This document shows, piece by piece, positions 22,650-34,320 of a stretch of 64,000 nt of DNA. The stretch is from Geosiphon pyriformis (lineage: Eukaryota > Glomeromycota > Glomeromycetes > Archaeosporales > Geosiphonaceae). The number at the start of each line of letters is the position of its first letter. Position 1 is the stretch's first letter. Below the pieces are notes generated by a model. It searched no databases and was not told where the DNA came from. It was given only the letters and a program-made list of their open reading frames with translations. The stretch lies in NCBI GenBank assembly GCA_016748015.1, contig JAAOMT010000617.1, positions 165,925-229,924 on the forward strand. Direction: 5' to 3'. Both the position numbers and the translations under genes were made by a program.

Positions 22650-25052
22650 TGAATAATTAATGTAATTTTGTAAAATATTAATTAATTTTAAGTTAATAAT
22701 AATAATTAATAATAATTTCTAAGCTAAATTTAATTATTAAAAATCCTTTGTTTTTGTTTTAAAAAATATATATAAAATGTTATAATTATAATATATTTAA
22801 TATAAATATCTTTATGTATAATACTTAATTTATTATTATATATTAAAATTTTTTACAAACTATGCATAAATACTTTGTTAAGTTGTAAAATCTTTTTTTT
22901 AAGTTTTACCAATTCTAAAAAAAATCAACAAAATTAAGATAATAGTTTTAATATAATTTAAATACAAATTTTTTAACTCTTTTTATTGGGCTTTTCTGAT
23001 GAATATTTTCATAAATGTCTATTTTAAATTGGGAAGAATTTTAAAAAAAGTTTTTTGAAATCTTCTTTCTTTTTTCTAATAAAGCTTATGATTACCAATT
23101 TGCTATTTAAATCTTTTTTTAAGCGTTGTAATAATTCTTTGGTAAATTTGAGAAAAGAAGTTTTAAACCTTTCTAGAAAAACATAAAATATTTCGCAGAC
23201 CAGGCCAAGCACCATCAGCAAAAGATGGGCTATTATAATCTTATTATTACTTTCACTTTTTTTCTTATCTTTAAATACTTTTCATAGTGCTTACTTTTTC
23301 TCTTCTGATTTTTCATAATTATGTGTCTTAAAACTTGAAAATTCATTAATAGCGATTACTCTCTCTCAAAAAAATTTTGAAAATGTTTCAAAAGGAATAT
23401 CTTTATTGCTGAGAAACTTATGAATTGCTGTCGGATGAAGAGGTATAATACACTCATCTCAATTACAAATAATTTTCAAAGAGCAACTTTTTTCGTTAGT
23501 TTTCTCTTTGATTAGTGAATAGAGATAATTACAATTATTATTCATGTTTCATGTTTCATGTTTTTTTATTTGTCATAAGAGCAAAAATTTACTTGTCTTA
23601 CTAAGACAATTAACAATTTCTTTAATTCTTTAATACTGAGAGGACGAGGTGAACTAGAAATTAGTAAGGACAAGTTCAAGGGGTTACATATATATTTATA
23701 TATATTTTAGGCAAATATATATGTTAACTTATGCTAAGCGAGTTAGGAATTTTTCTCATTAAAAATAAGTTTAATATTTATTATGAAGAAATTATTCCAT
23801 TGTGAATTATCGACCAGCAAATGAAACTTTGGAAGATCGAACGTTGCCATCCTGTCAATTGTATATTAAAAGCCTAGGAAAGACATTAAATGAACCTCAT
23901 TCTCGGAAAATTGTTATGGTCGAAGGCTTATATGTCAAAGAAATCTGATTTTGAGTGTATCTAAATGATGATAGCCTTATTTGATATGAAAATGCATGTA
24001 CTCTTCTTGATACTGTAAAATGATTGGCAAATTTCCAAGGATGAAGAAAAGTTCAGAGGTTCACTACCTTGGGCTTTTAAAGATGAGCCGAGGAATAAAA
24101 AAAAGTTAAATTCTTCCCACTAAGCAAAACTAATTTTAAATACTTGAGAGTAGTTTGATCAAGACCAGAGAGAAATCGTTTCTTACATTAATTTGAGATG
24201 AAGCTAAATTTCGAAAGAAGGTTTGAGAAAAGCTGTGAATTAAATAGAAAAATTGAAAGAACCTTTAGAGTTAACAAGGGAATTAGAGAGAGAGATTATC
24301 AACTATGTGAATAATTCCAATAGTATTGGTAACAAGAATAAGAGTGATGATATTTGGACAAATTAAGTCAACGTAAGATAACGAATATTCATAGTTGATA
24401 AGCTAAATGATTCATTGATTTCATATTTAAATTAAAATTTTTTCTAAACTCTCAATATTAAACTTAAAAAAATCACATATTATCCAAATCATACAAATAT
24501 CATATTTCATATATCAATAACTTGAAATCCTAGAATTTTAATTTTGCCAGATAAAAGCAAAAATTATGATCAGTCTAAATATACCATCATGTCTTTCTTA
24601 TAAAATTTTTATTTTTACCATTTTGCCATTGAGTTGGCATGATAAACTTTATTGCCAAATGAATATATTACAAAAATATGATAATGAAATCACAATTTAT
24701 TTTACTCAGCATAATATTGAAAAAGTTTTTTTAATTAAGTTGTCATCTTCATAAAAACTCAATATGACCTCGATCAAAGCTGTTCCATTGAAACTTACAG
24801 TATGGTGGGTAAACTGGTCTTTTTTTTCTTATTTCAGAACTTGAGTTCAGGGAGAACGTAAAATTAAACAAGTGAATTTTAATGAACATTCACTCGAGGT
24901 TTTACAAATATTTATTAAGTGATTATTATTATTTATGGATCATCTAATTTAATCGATAAAAAATTATGTTCGGCTCTAAGGATTATATATCAAAGCTGAC
25001 CAGATAGTTCTTGGAAAAAGTTTTAAAGAAGTGAATCCAAAAAATTTTCCTA
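21078..25052. other. Long AT-rich intergenic region with microsatellites
   Basis: No gene could be supported. An (ATT)n tract lies at 21886-21918 and a long (AAT)n tract at about 22585-22649. Around 23800-24350 the DNA is less AT-rich and has a protein-like stretch (about 45 codons, containing NETLEDRTLPSCQLYIKSLG) that ends in several stops, possibly an old gene remnant. Confidence 0.4.
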
Positions 25053-26437
25053 ATGATTTGCTACCATCCCAGAGTGATTTTCATTTACTTAAATTTTATA
25101 TTTTTATTCTGGCCAGTACAGTTTACATTTATTGGGATAGCATTATCATTTAATAACACCAAAGAGAATCTTTTCCCAAATTTAGAAAATTATAAACCCT
25201 CAACTACAATTAGTATGAGTCTGCACGAAAGTCAAAAAATTCTTCTTTTTGGACCACAGCATGCTTACATCCTCAATGCTCTTAACGAAAGCGCACGGTT
25301 AGCCAGTCTGGCTTATTGCCTTACTGGTTTGCAAGATGAAATTTTTCCCGGAATATTAGGTAGTTGAGAAAGTTCAGGTTAAAGTAATTTTTAGGGACTA
25401 ATATTTTGAAAGGAAAGACTGATTAATAAAAAATTTCTTTTAGGAAAGGTATCGTTAGTTAAAATCGAGAAAAAAGAGGTCATTTTGAATATCTATTTCC
25501 AAGGTAATGCATAATTTCTTATAATAAGAGAAAATTAGATTTGAAAAGATTTGTTTTCAATTTAAAATTTATTCCAATCAATCGATTTTCATTTTAGGAA
25601 ATATTTTGAGTGTAGATGCATGGAGACAAAAAGAATTTTCACTTATAAAACACAATGATTATGAAACGGTATTCGTTGACGCTGTGGTCTACAGACAATT
25701 CGTTTCAGGCGAAGGGAAAATTATTGAAAAAGTAAACCAAGTTATAACAATTATTAAAGCCAAGCAACAGAAAATTAGAACCATACGTTTAATCGGTCAT
25801 GCATGGGGTGGTGGTAAGGATTTTTTTTTTTGAAATGACATGGAGTTTATTTAAAAAGAATTGTGAAAATGATTCTATAAAAAAATATTTTAATTATCTC
25901 TTTATAGCATATGCCGTTTTAACAGCTCTTAAATGGTTTTCCCAAAGTGTAAGGGTAAATATACCAGTTGAAGTATTTACTTTTGGACAACCGAGAATGG
26001 GTGAATTAGAATTTTCCAAGAAAATTAATTTATTAAGAGGTGTCAAGGTTTATCGAGTCACCCATACGGATGATTTTGTCCCTAGATTACCCAACCCTAT
26101 ACCACGTGTACCTTTTGTCCATCATTCTCCGGAAATTTGGATTGAAATTGAATGTGATTGTGAAAACCAAACTCGGGTTTGGTTTTGTAGTGGAAGACCT
26201 ATTAATAAGGCAGCTGGAGAGATTTTAGAACATAAAGTATGTATTAAAATATTTTGTTTATTTAAATCCAGGATTCTAATTATAAATTTTTTTTTGTAGC
26301 GTTGCAATAACCAATTCGATACATTTACCAGCAACTCTAATAATGGCCCTTATTTTGGACACTTAATGGGAGTGTGTCCTACTCAGCCGAATCCACCCCC
26401 GAAAAAGCCGAAAAAGACAAAAAGACCTAGACAATAA
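25053..26437 (+). CDS. Class 3 lipase-like protein lacking the catalytic serine
   Basis: Five exons: 25053-25359, 25444-25503, 25598-25813, 25908-26236 and 26300-26437. They join in frame into 349 residues with no internal stop. A hydrophobic N-terminus (residues 9-35) suggests secretion or a signal anchor. The alpha/beta-hydrolase fold of fungal class 3 lipases is clear: ASLAYC, the nucleophile-elbow region, FTFGQPRMGE, THTDDFVPRLP with the acid residue, VHHSPEIWIEIECDC, and a C-terminal PYFGHLMGVCP. The nucleophile elbow reads IGHAWGGG, so the Gly-x-Ser-x-Gly serine is Ala. In the C-terminal block the position that is His in the neighbour (AHNGPYFG) is Asn (NNGPYFG). It is therefore probably a catalytically dead pseudoenzyme. 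A paralogue lies tail-to-tail downstream. The C-terminus is a Pro/Lys-rich basic tail. Confidence 0.85.
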
Positions 26438-26683
26438 TTAGCTGGAGTATATTTTGGTTTAATTTTCTTTTCCAAAGTTAAATAATATTAAGCAAAGGAA
26501 CAACGAAGTTTGTAGCATTAAGATTTTTATGAAAAATTGACTTTAATTGTAGTTTTTAAATTCTATAAAAATATAATTGCAGATTTTCTTTAGAATCTCC
26601 AAATAATAAAAAAGTTTGGTAAAGAACTTTTAATAACTGGCTTTCATTTCATAATTCGATTTAATGAAATTTTGACAATGAAT

Positions 26684-27983
26684 CTAGCTTGGACAATATC
26701 CCATTCTATGTCCAAAATAGGGACCATTATGTGCAGCATCTCCTATCTCATAATTGTCAGTGAGACCATTACAGTTCTATAAATTAAAGAAAATTTTAGA
26801 ATTAAATTCTTTTATCAAGAAAAATCCAGGAATTAAATAATTTTATAGAGAAAAATTTATGCTTTTTATACACTTACTCGACCCTGATTTGATCCCGGTT
26901 TTATTAGGGCAAAACAAATATAAACTTTTTCAGATTCTTCAGGACAGTCACAATCGATTGAGATCCAAATTTCAGGTCTAGGATGAACCCATGCAAAGCT
27001 GTATAAACCTCCAGGCAACCGAGGCACATAGTCGTTCGTATGAGTAATACGATGATATTCCAGATTAAAAGCTTTCAATGTTTCAACCATTGAAGCAAAT
27101 TGAAAATCACCAAGATTTGGTTGTCCAAAAGTGAAAACTTGAAATTTTAAGTATTCAAATGTCTGAGCCATAAACGCTCCCGTGAATAGTGCGTAGGCTA
27201 TATTTAAGGAGGATGAGGATATATACAAAAATTTTTCTTTTATTTTAAAAAAGAATTTGAAACAGGAATTCAATCATACCCCCTCCGACACTATGCCCAA
27301 TTATATTGATTTTTTTTAAAGTTCCTCCGTACATGGTGAGATGATGATCAACTTTTTTAGCAATGCCTTTAACCAAAGTATTACGAATAATAGCAAATTG
27401 GTTGTAAAAAGTCATGTCAACCTGTATATTAGTATTATCTGGTGGTGTACGCATATCATATTTTCTATTCAACCAACTCTCTTTTGGAAATTCGATTCCG
27501 CTTAATGAAACCCAAACTTCCAAATCTCCAGAGTAGTTTGGCAATATTTGAGTTAGACCTGTTAAACGATATTTAAAAGATTTTTAATTTTTTAGGAATA
27601 AAGAATAGAAAATTAACAAAAAACAAATAAAATAATAATTTACTATATATTCCAGGACCGATTTCTTCCATTTGATTATAGCAATAAGCCATGCTTGCCA
27701 ATTCTGCTGCTTTGTGAAGGTAAAAAAACAATTTAGGACTAGTTTTTGCTGATAAAAGAAGTTTTGCAGCCTTTTTAGCTCCTTTATATTTATTCTTATC
27801 ACTTTGTGAATTTCTTTTCCCTAATATAAATTTATCAGGAATAAGATATTGATTTTGGGAAAACTGGGATATTACTTGACTTTTCTTGATTATATGATAT
27901 GCTCTAATAAAGAGAAATGCTAATAGTAAAATTGTGATATTAGTAAATATTGTAAAAAAAGTTTTCTTTTGACAAGAGATCAT
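26684..27983 (-). CDS. Class 3 lipase (triacylglycerol lipase-like), catalytic residues present
   Basis: Four exons: 27644-27983, 27280-27558, 26878-27197 and 26684-26776. They join in frame into 343 residues. The N-terminus has one hydrophobic segment (residues about 8-26), a signal peptide or anchor. The nucleophile elbow is intact (INIIGHSVGGG). The acid loop reads THTNDYVPRLP, then WVHPRPEIWISIDCDC, and the C-terminal block AHNGPYFGHRMGYC keeps the likely catalytic His. The predicted activity is ester hydrolysis of acylglycerols outside the cell or in the secretory pathway. The substrate cannot be told from sequence. It converges with the pseudoenzyme paralogue at 25053-26437, only about 250 bp between stops. 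It has one intron fewer, because exons 2 and 3 of the neighbour are fused here. An ATG further upstream (28148) is in frame but less likely. Confidence 0.87.
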
Positions 27984-27989
27984 TTTTTT

Positions 27990-28945
27990 TTTTTTTTGAA
28001 ATTTAACAATAATATTTTGAGCTTTAATAATTTTATGAGATGAACCAATTTTGAAAAAATCCTGATCGTTAAATATTCTTGAAAAATACCGAAAAAATAG
28101 GTTAACCCGGATAAACCTATTCTGCACAAGATAAAGATAACGTGACACAAGCTTATAGATAAAATCATGCGTTTGTAAAAAAAAGTTTTATAAAGTAGTT
28201 TTAAAAAACTGAATTTATATTATAGCTTGAAATTTATATTGTACAAGTTAAAATGTATTCAAAATTACATGAATTGTGAATTAATATTAGTTTTTTTTTT
28301 TTATTGGGGATTCTTTTTTCTTTCAAATGACAAATTGATTCTTTTAAAGCAATATTATCAAGGTTCCATGGGTATAACTAAGATATAGACGATTATGTTC
28401 ATCATCCTGAGATTTTTAATTAAGATATTCAAACCTCGTTTATTAAAAAACCAAAAAATCTTTTTATTATAATATTTTGTTATTGAATTAAATTCAAAAA
28501 AAGATAAAAGAGTATTCAAATAATAAATTTATTTTAATACTATTATTTGATAATCTTAACTTGAAAAAATTAATTTGTTTCTTTTTGTTTTTTGACATTG
28601 AATACTTTTTTTTAAGTAAAATTAAGTAAAAAAAATTGAGAAAATAAATAATTCGGTGATATATATATATATATATATTATCATGCAACAATATAAAATT
28701 ATGATTATTAATAGCAGTTCATAAAAAGTTTTATGGAAAAAGTATTTTTCATTGAAATGAGAAAAAAAATACTTTATTTCAAGGAAATTCTATTTGAGAA
28801 ACTTTTAGAGCAGTTAATTTTATTTTATTTTATTTTATTTCAAAATGAAAGATTAGAAATGATTTTATTTTTTCTTCAAAATTACGAGAATGACGAGTTA
28901 TTTGTTCATTGTTAAAAAACCTAATATCTATGAAATATTTGCACT

Positions 28946-28979
<34 letters not shown>

Positions 28980-29580
28980 CCAATTTTTAGGAATTTTTTT
29001 ATTGTTTATTTATTTATTTATTTGTTTGTTTGTTTGTTTGTTTGTTTGTTTGTTTGTTTGCAACTAAATTTAAGATTATTTAAATTTCAACTTGTGCATA
29101 TTTCTTTTTTAATCTAAAATCAGCATATAATTGATATTTATTAATTGTTTAAAAAACCACGATATAAAGTAAAGAATTTAAAAAGCGCCTACATCAGCAC
29201 CAAATATTTTTATTATGAGTTGAAAACTATTTAATGATTTCTCTTCAAAAGGAAAAAAGCATTCTATTTTGTAGTTATTAGTCCTGCTATTGTATTTATA
29301 AGGGGTAAATATGCTCCATGATTTAAAATTTTATCCTTTTCAAGTGGGAAACTGGATAAATGATTTTCTTTAAAGTACTCCACTGAAACAGATTGTTGAT
29401 AAATTAAGTGTGTAGACCACGTTATTTTAATTGTATCCTGTTTTTAATGTAATTAATATGACTCTTGGCTAATGAGAAAATATTGAAAATTCTTCAGGTA
29501 AAGTTTCTTTACATCACTAGGATATGACTATTCTAAACATGATTTTTAATATTCTATATTTTTAAACAGGATTTCCTTCA
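27990..29580. other. Low-complexity intergenic region
   Basis: No gene seen. It contains a (TA)n tract (about 28660-28678), a poly-T run of about 30 nt (28950-28979), and adjacent (TTTA)n and (TTTG)n tracts at about 29000-29059. The ORFs here are translations of these runs. Confidence 0.45.
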
Positions 29581-29589
29581 AACACCAAT

Positions 29590-30268
29590 GATATCCTCAA
29601 TATATAAAAGCGGCATCTATTGCAAGTTTAAATTATTGCTTAAATGAAGATGATAATAATAATAATTAACTTTCACCGGGAGTCTTTGATAATGCCTCTT
29701 AATTCAAAATTTTAATAAAATTTTCAAAATTCAAATTTTAAAATCTTGACATGAACTTTTATACTTTTAGTTATAATTGAGACTGACCAAAGCATACCAA
29801 AAGTGCCAGTGGTGACATGTATTTTTCCGGAATTAAAAATTTTCTTACAAAACAATGCTTGAAAGGGGAGAGTTTCAGTTAGAGAAATTGTACGAATCTC
29901 AATATATGGTAATCATGAAATAATTTTTAAACGACAATGAGAATTATTCTAGAATTTATTTAAAACAAAAGTGAATAAGATATTTGAAGTTCTGGATTTT
30001 AAACGCAAATCAAATTTTAATATGAAATTTATAGGACATAATATCAGTTGAGGTTATTTTACTATATTTGGAACTTTAGTACCATGTGATTTTTTTTGTA
30101 TATCACTTGAAAGATAACGTTTATCAGCTTTTTAATCATATAATTATAGTATATGCTATTTTTGCCGCTCTTTTTATGCGTAGAACCGTTTCTGTCCTCA
30201 TGGTCATACATACGTTTGGGGGGGGGGGGCACCGCGAATTAAAAGTTCAGCATTTGTTAGATAGTTAA
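29590..30268 (+). pseudogene. Class 3 lipase pseudogene (third family member)
   Basis: Scattered pieces match the two neighbouring lipases in order. Around 29605-29690 the peptide ASIASLNYCLNEDD then SPGVFDNAS resembles the ASLAYC...PGI end of exon 1. At about 30033-30060 IGHNIS followed by a TGA codon and Gly corresponds to the nucleophile elbow, with Ser to Asn and a Gly codon turned to stop. From about 30150 an acceptor (TTATAG) leads into YAIFAALFMRR, the start of the exon after the elbow, then HTFGGG in place of the FTFGQP motif. Stops and a poly-G run at 30220-30229 break it. It is a dead copy, on the same strand as 25053-26437. Confidence 0.6.
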
Positions 30269-30597
30269 ACCGCCTTTGATAATCGTGGGGGTAACATTTA
30301 AAACTATTAGATTTTTTAGCTTTTCTTGTTAGAGTAACGATATTTCATTCCACTAGACAAAAAAATATTTATATGTGGGACATATTTTGCCCAAAAAATA
30401 CAATAGTATGATTCGAAATGACGTTTGATATATTATTACAATTATTATTACAATTATTATTACAATTATTATTATTATTATTATTTCAAAAGTTATCCAT
30501 CGATACTTTTTACCATCTAATAAAAAGCTTTATAAAAATATAGTCTAGAATAGTTTTAAATATTTCTCTAAATCAAATAATACTCTACTCGGTCAAT

Positions 30598-31035
30598 CTA
30601 CTTATTGAATTTGATGGGAATATCTTTTATCAAATATTGAGTATCCCAATAATTTTCTGTATACTTTGTCTTTGAGAATAAAAATTAAAAAAAATTAAAA
30701 TAAAAAAAAACTTGATTAAATTGAAATAAAATTTTTTTTTTTAAAAGTAAATTCATACCTCATTATATCTCACATAATAAGCTCCATTTTGTAACCCATT
30801 AGGTAATTTCCGCATAATCCGCTGAAACCCAGGACTTGAAGGAGCACTTTTAATAAAGATCTTGATCGTTGCAAAGTTCGAGTCCAACAAGTAGATATCC
30901 AATGAAAGAACTTGGCTTGGTAATGGTTGTTCAAATTTATAAATAAAAACGACTTTTTTGGAAGTAAGACTGTATTCTGTACCACTCGTTGGTTCATTTA
31001 TGGTCAATTTGTAAGTACCGGCAAATGTATTATTA

Positions 31036-31097
<62 letters not shown>

Positions 31098-31190
31098 GTT
31101 GTTGTTGTTGTTGGTAGCATGGACGTGTATGATATTTGTCAAGATTAGGATAAAGATAAACATAATAATTTGGAATTTGAAGAATGACAT
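30598..31190 (-). CDS. Small secreted protein, Kre9/KNH-like fold, poly-Asn insert
   Basis: Two exons, 30759-31190 and 30598-30669 (donor GTATGA, acceptor AAAG), give 167 residues. A signal peptide (about residues 1-25, start MSFFKFQIIM) is followed by about 24 consecutive Asn encoded by an (AAT)n microsatellite. Then comes a domain of about 110 residues with the pattern LTINEPTSGTEY ... VLSLDIYLLDS ... LPNGLQNGAYYVRYNEV. This spacing resembles the KNH/Kre9 (GPI-anchored Ser-Thr-rich) beta-sandwich domain of fungal wall proteins. No GPI signal is visible. The next gene (31735-32255) is a tandem paralogue without the Asn run and with the same intron position. It is probably a secreted wall or effector-like protein. 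Confidence 0.75.
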
Positions 31191-31734
31191 TTTTTTCGGC
31201 CAAATTGGGTTAAAGTTTTTTTTATTAATTCTTGACAGGGAGAGAATTTAATAAATTCTTCCGAAAAATACAAAGTTTCTTTTTAAACTTCTCGCGGTTC
31301 CACATATCCAAATATGGGGATTAAAGATTATTGAAACTATCAAAGTTCCACAGTTTTAAGTAGGTACACAAAATTATGATTTAAGAGATTTTTTATAACC
31401 AGGCAAAATGCAATAGCCTTAACTTGTTGAACTATTTGGTAGAAAACCCAAGTGATAAAAGAAAAAAAATCTTCAAATTCATTTAAGAAACTATTAGATG
31501 TGAAACTAATTACTAATAATATGATAATAGTGAACTAATGAAATTTATAAATTGCCTTTTTATTTACATTGCTTTATCAAAAATTTTCTCTTGATAATTG
31601 ACTATGAAAAAAACTAGATATATATATATATATATATACTTAAAACTCCTGATTTTGATTTGTAAAAAAAAAATATTTGAAGAGAGTAATTTATCACTAA
31701 ATCTAATTTAAAGAAAACATTTTAGAGATTAAAT

Positions 31735-32255
31735 TTAGTCATGTTTAATCTTTATATCTGTAATTAGATATGCGGTACTCCAATAAATCCCAGTATTTTT
31801 GGTCTATAATTAGTTTAGAAAAAAGAGTTTATTACATATGGGATGAATAATAATAGACAAAATCATATGTATATAAAAAATTAAAGTTGGTTCTTTTTTA
31901 CCTCATTATAGCGAACATAATAGTCTCCGGAATAAAGATCCTTTGGGAACCTACTACTGAAACGATGTTTGCCAGGTTCAGTGTCAGTATTTTCAATAAA
32001 AGTCTTCAACTTCTTTTGTTTATTAGCATCGTAAAGGTAAATATCAAGAAGGAAGATTTCATTCGGTGGTCGATCATCAAAAGTATAATCAAAAGTAATT
32101 TTTTTTTCTTTGCTTTTGTAAACTTGATTATTTGTTGGCTCGTTTATAGTGAGCCTATATTTGCCCTCAATCGTTGGCGGTTTAAATTCATCAGCAAAAA
32201 TAAAAGAGGCTAATGAAACTAAAAGAAATACGAAAAGACAAGTTTTTGAGATCAT
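31735..32255 (-). CDS. Small secreted protein, Kre9/KNH-like fold (paralogue)
   Basis: Two exons, 31902-32255 and 31735-31803 (donor GTAAAA, acceptor TATAG), give 140 residues. A clear signal peptide (MISKTCLFVFLLVSLASFIFA) is followed by the same domain as the neighbour: YRLTINEPTNNQVY, IFLLDIYLYD, FPKDLYSGDYYVRYNEV, then a C-terminal exon starting TKNTGIYWSTAYLITDIKI. The intron sits at exactly the same place (after NEV/NE-G) as in the gene at 30598-31190, which supports tandem duplication. Secreted and Lys-rich, with no GPI tail. The function is inferred only from domain resemblance. Confidence 0.77.
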
Positions 32256-32259
32256 AAAT

Positions 32260-33243
32260 TATTTTTAAGATAATTTAAAAATATGTGTATTAAATATTAT
32301 TCCTATTAGATATTGGAATTATTTCAAAAGTGACTTTATTCGACACTAATTTATAAGAAAACGAGAAGATGCTAAAGTTGACTTTTTAATTATAAATGGC
32401 TTAAAGATTCTGATTATATTATCAATCCTTAAATTTGACTACCGTGTAGCTACTGAAAATTGAGGCACATGTGGCTATGTGAGGCCACTTAGAATGACGA
32501 TAGCTAGACTGGAATTAATCTGTTTTTTTTTTTTTTGATTGATATCTAAAAGAATTGGTTTTTGGGCTTTTAATTTTGAACAGCCCATTTAATGAACATT
32601 ATTCGGGAGATTATCTTTTAATGCTAAGCAACAAAAGTTAAAAAATAACGTCATGGGTTTGTAAAAATTATTTTAGAATTCATATTTTCAAAGCCCCATT
32701 TTTTCTAATTATTATTATTTTATGATCAGATTATTATTATTAGAGTAATGTATAATTTTAAAATCTCAAATAGTAGCATGTGAGTATTTAATTCGGACTC
32801 AATCGATTCACTATTTTAACATTAATATGTCGGTGGGTAAACATGCAGACCCAATTTTTTACGCATTTAATTAGGAATTCTATTCACTTTTATCATCCCT
32901 TTTAGCGTACAATTCTAAATACCTAACTTTCCAATTTTTAATAACTATGATAAATATATGAATTATATAAATATGAACAATAGAAAGAAACGAAACATTT
33001 TAATTTGAAAGCTAAAGTTTGTCTAAAATAAATTCAGAATTTTATAATCCGAGATAGTTATCATTACATATAATTTGGTGACCTGAATAATTGATTGAAT
33101 AGTTCCTTCTTTGTTTAACAATACCTTATTATAAATTATAGTTTTAGACATAATATTACATACATGGAAACCGTTAAAATCATAAAAGTGCTTGGAAGTA
33201 GCATCCATCGGTCTATCGTACGGACACGATTGTGCGGCAGGCC
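32260..33243. other. Intergenic; no confident gene
   Basis: AT-rich. The minus-strand ORF at 33023-33247 (74 codons) begins with a plausible stretch (SCPYDRPMDATSKHFYDFNG) but then becomes AT-derived. It may be the end of a lost exon. Nothing else is supported. Confidence 0.35.
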
Positions 33244-33591
33244 TCAAGAGGCAATTTAGGCTTGTTAATATAAAAGAAAGTTTGTTTTCTATTGGACATA
33301 ATGCAGTTGGTCTTTGTGTAAGCTAATATAGTCTTGACGCCAGTCACATGTAGAAAAACGTGTGACTTACGCTTAATTTCGGCATGTTTATGTACCAGTT
33401 TCGTAGATTGAGATTCGATTACACACTCTCATAAGCAATAAATAAAAATTTATTATGAGAAAATAAATAAAAATGAATTTAATTAAAATATATTACATAA
33501 AATAATAATTCAAAAAATATTAAAATTGTTATTTAAGATTTTGGTTAAAAATTATGTTTATAAATTTAATTTTTTTTCATAAATAAATAAA

Positions 33592-33650
<59 letters not shown>

Positions 33651-34320
33651 ATATAAATTAAAAATAAAAACGTCAATAATTAAATAAAAGTGATTTTTTA
33701 TTTTTTCAAAGCTTTAATGTGATTTATTTATTTTAAAAAAAAAATTATTGTAACAATGTATAAAACAAAAAGATTTTAAAAGTTTATGTTATTACAAAAA
33801 AAATTTCTCTTTATCATATTATGTATATATATATATATATGAATAAAATTATTAAATGATTTTAATATAATAATTTGATTGTTGAAAAAAATTATAAAAA
33901 ACTTTATTTCCTAATTATGTCAAAAGTAAAACGAGGAATTTACTAAAGCTAAGAATGATGAATTTATTCGTAATGAATACTTCACTTGCTACTGGCCGAA
34001 TTTATATTGAACTTTCATGATAAAATTAAGTTCATATTTATACCATTGATAAAAAATAATAATTAAACTTGTTATTTTACAAAAATTAATCGGATGGTTT
34101 TAATAAAAAACTAGTTTTACTTGTTTATAATTTCTTAAATTAAACAGAAAAACGACTTTTTAACTGGTCCAATTTTTGCATTTTGTATAAAATATACCGC
34201 TGGTTATTTAAAATATATCTCTTTTTATAAATATTATCTTGCTCTGCATTTAAAATATCTTCTTTTAACTTTAAAGAGTTTTGTAATGAAATCAGATTAG
34301 GATTTGTTTGTGGGAATTGG
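33244..34320. repeat. Left arm of large inverted repeat (pairs with 39825-41087)
   Basis: From the TCAAGAG at 33244 inwards, this stretch matches the reverse complement of 39825-41087. Shared landmarks are CATGTAGAAAAACG (33347 onward), CCAGTTTCGTAG, CTCTCATAAGCAATA, a block around AAGAATGATGA / TGGCCGAATTTAT (33949-33992), and ACTGGTCCAAT (34160s). The match runs into the 3' end of the Q/N-rich ORF. The left arm also has an expanded (TTA)n tract at 33591-33648 that the right arm lacks. It probably represents one copy of a dispersed element. Its class is unknown. Confidence 0.7.

Noticed and set aside
26122-26334. Minus-strand ORF overlapping the lipase exon
   Set aside because: It is an antisense shadow of a well-supported exon.
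28890-29117. Phe/Leu/Val/Cys-rich ORF
   Set aside because: It is a translation of poly-T, TTTA and TTTG simple repeats.
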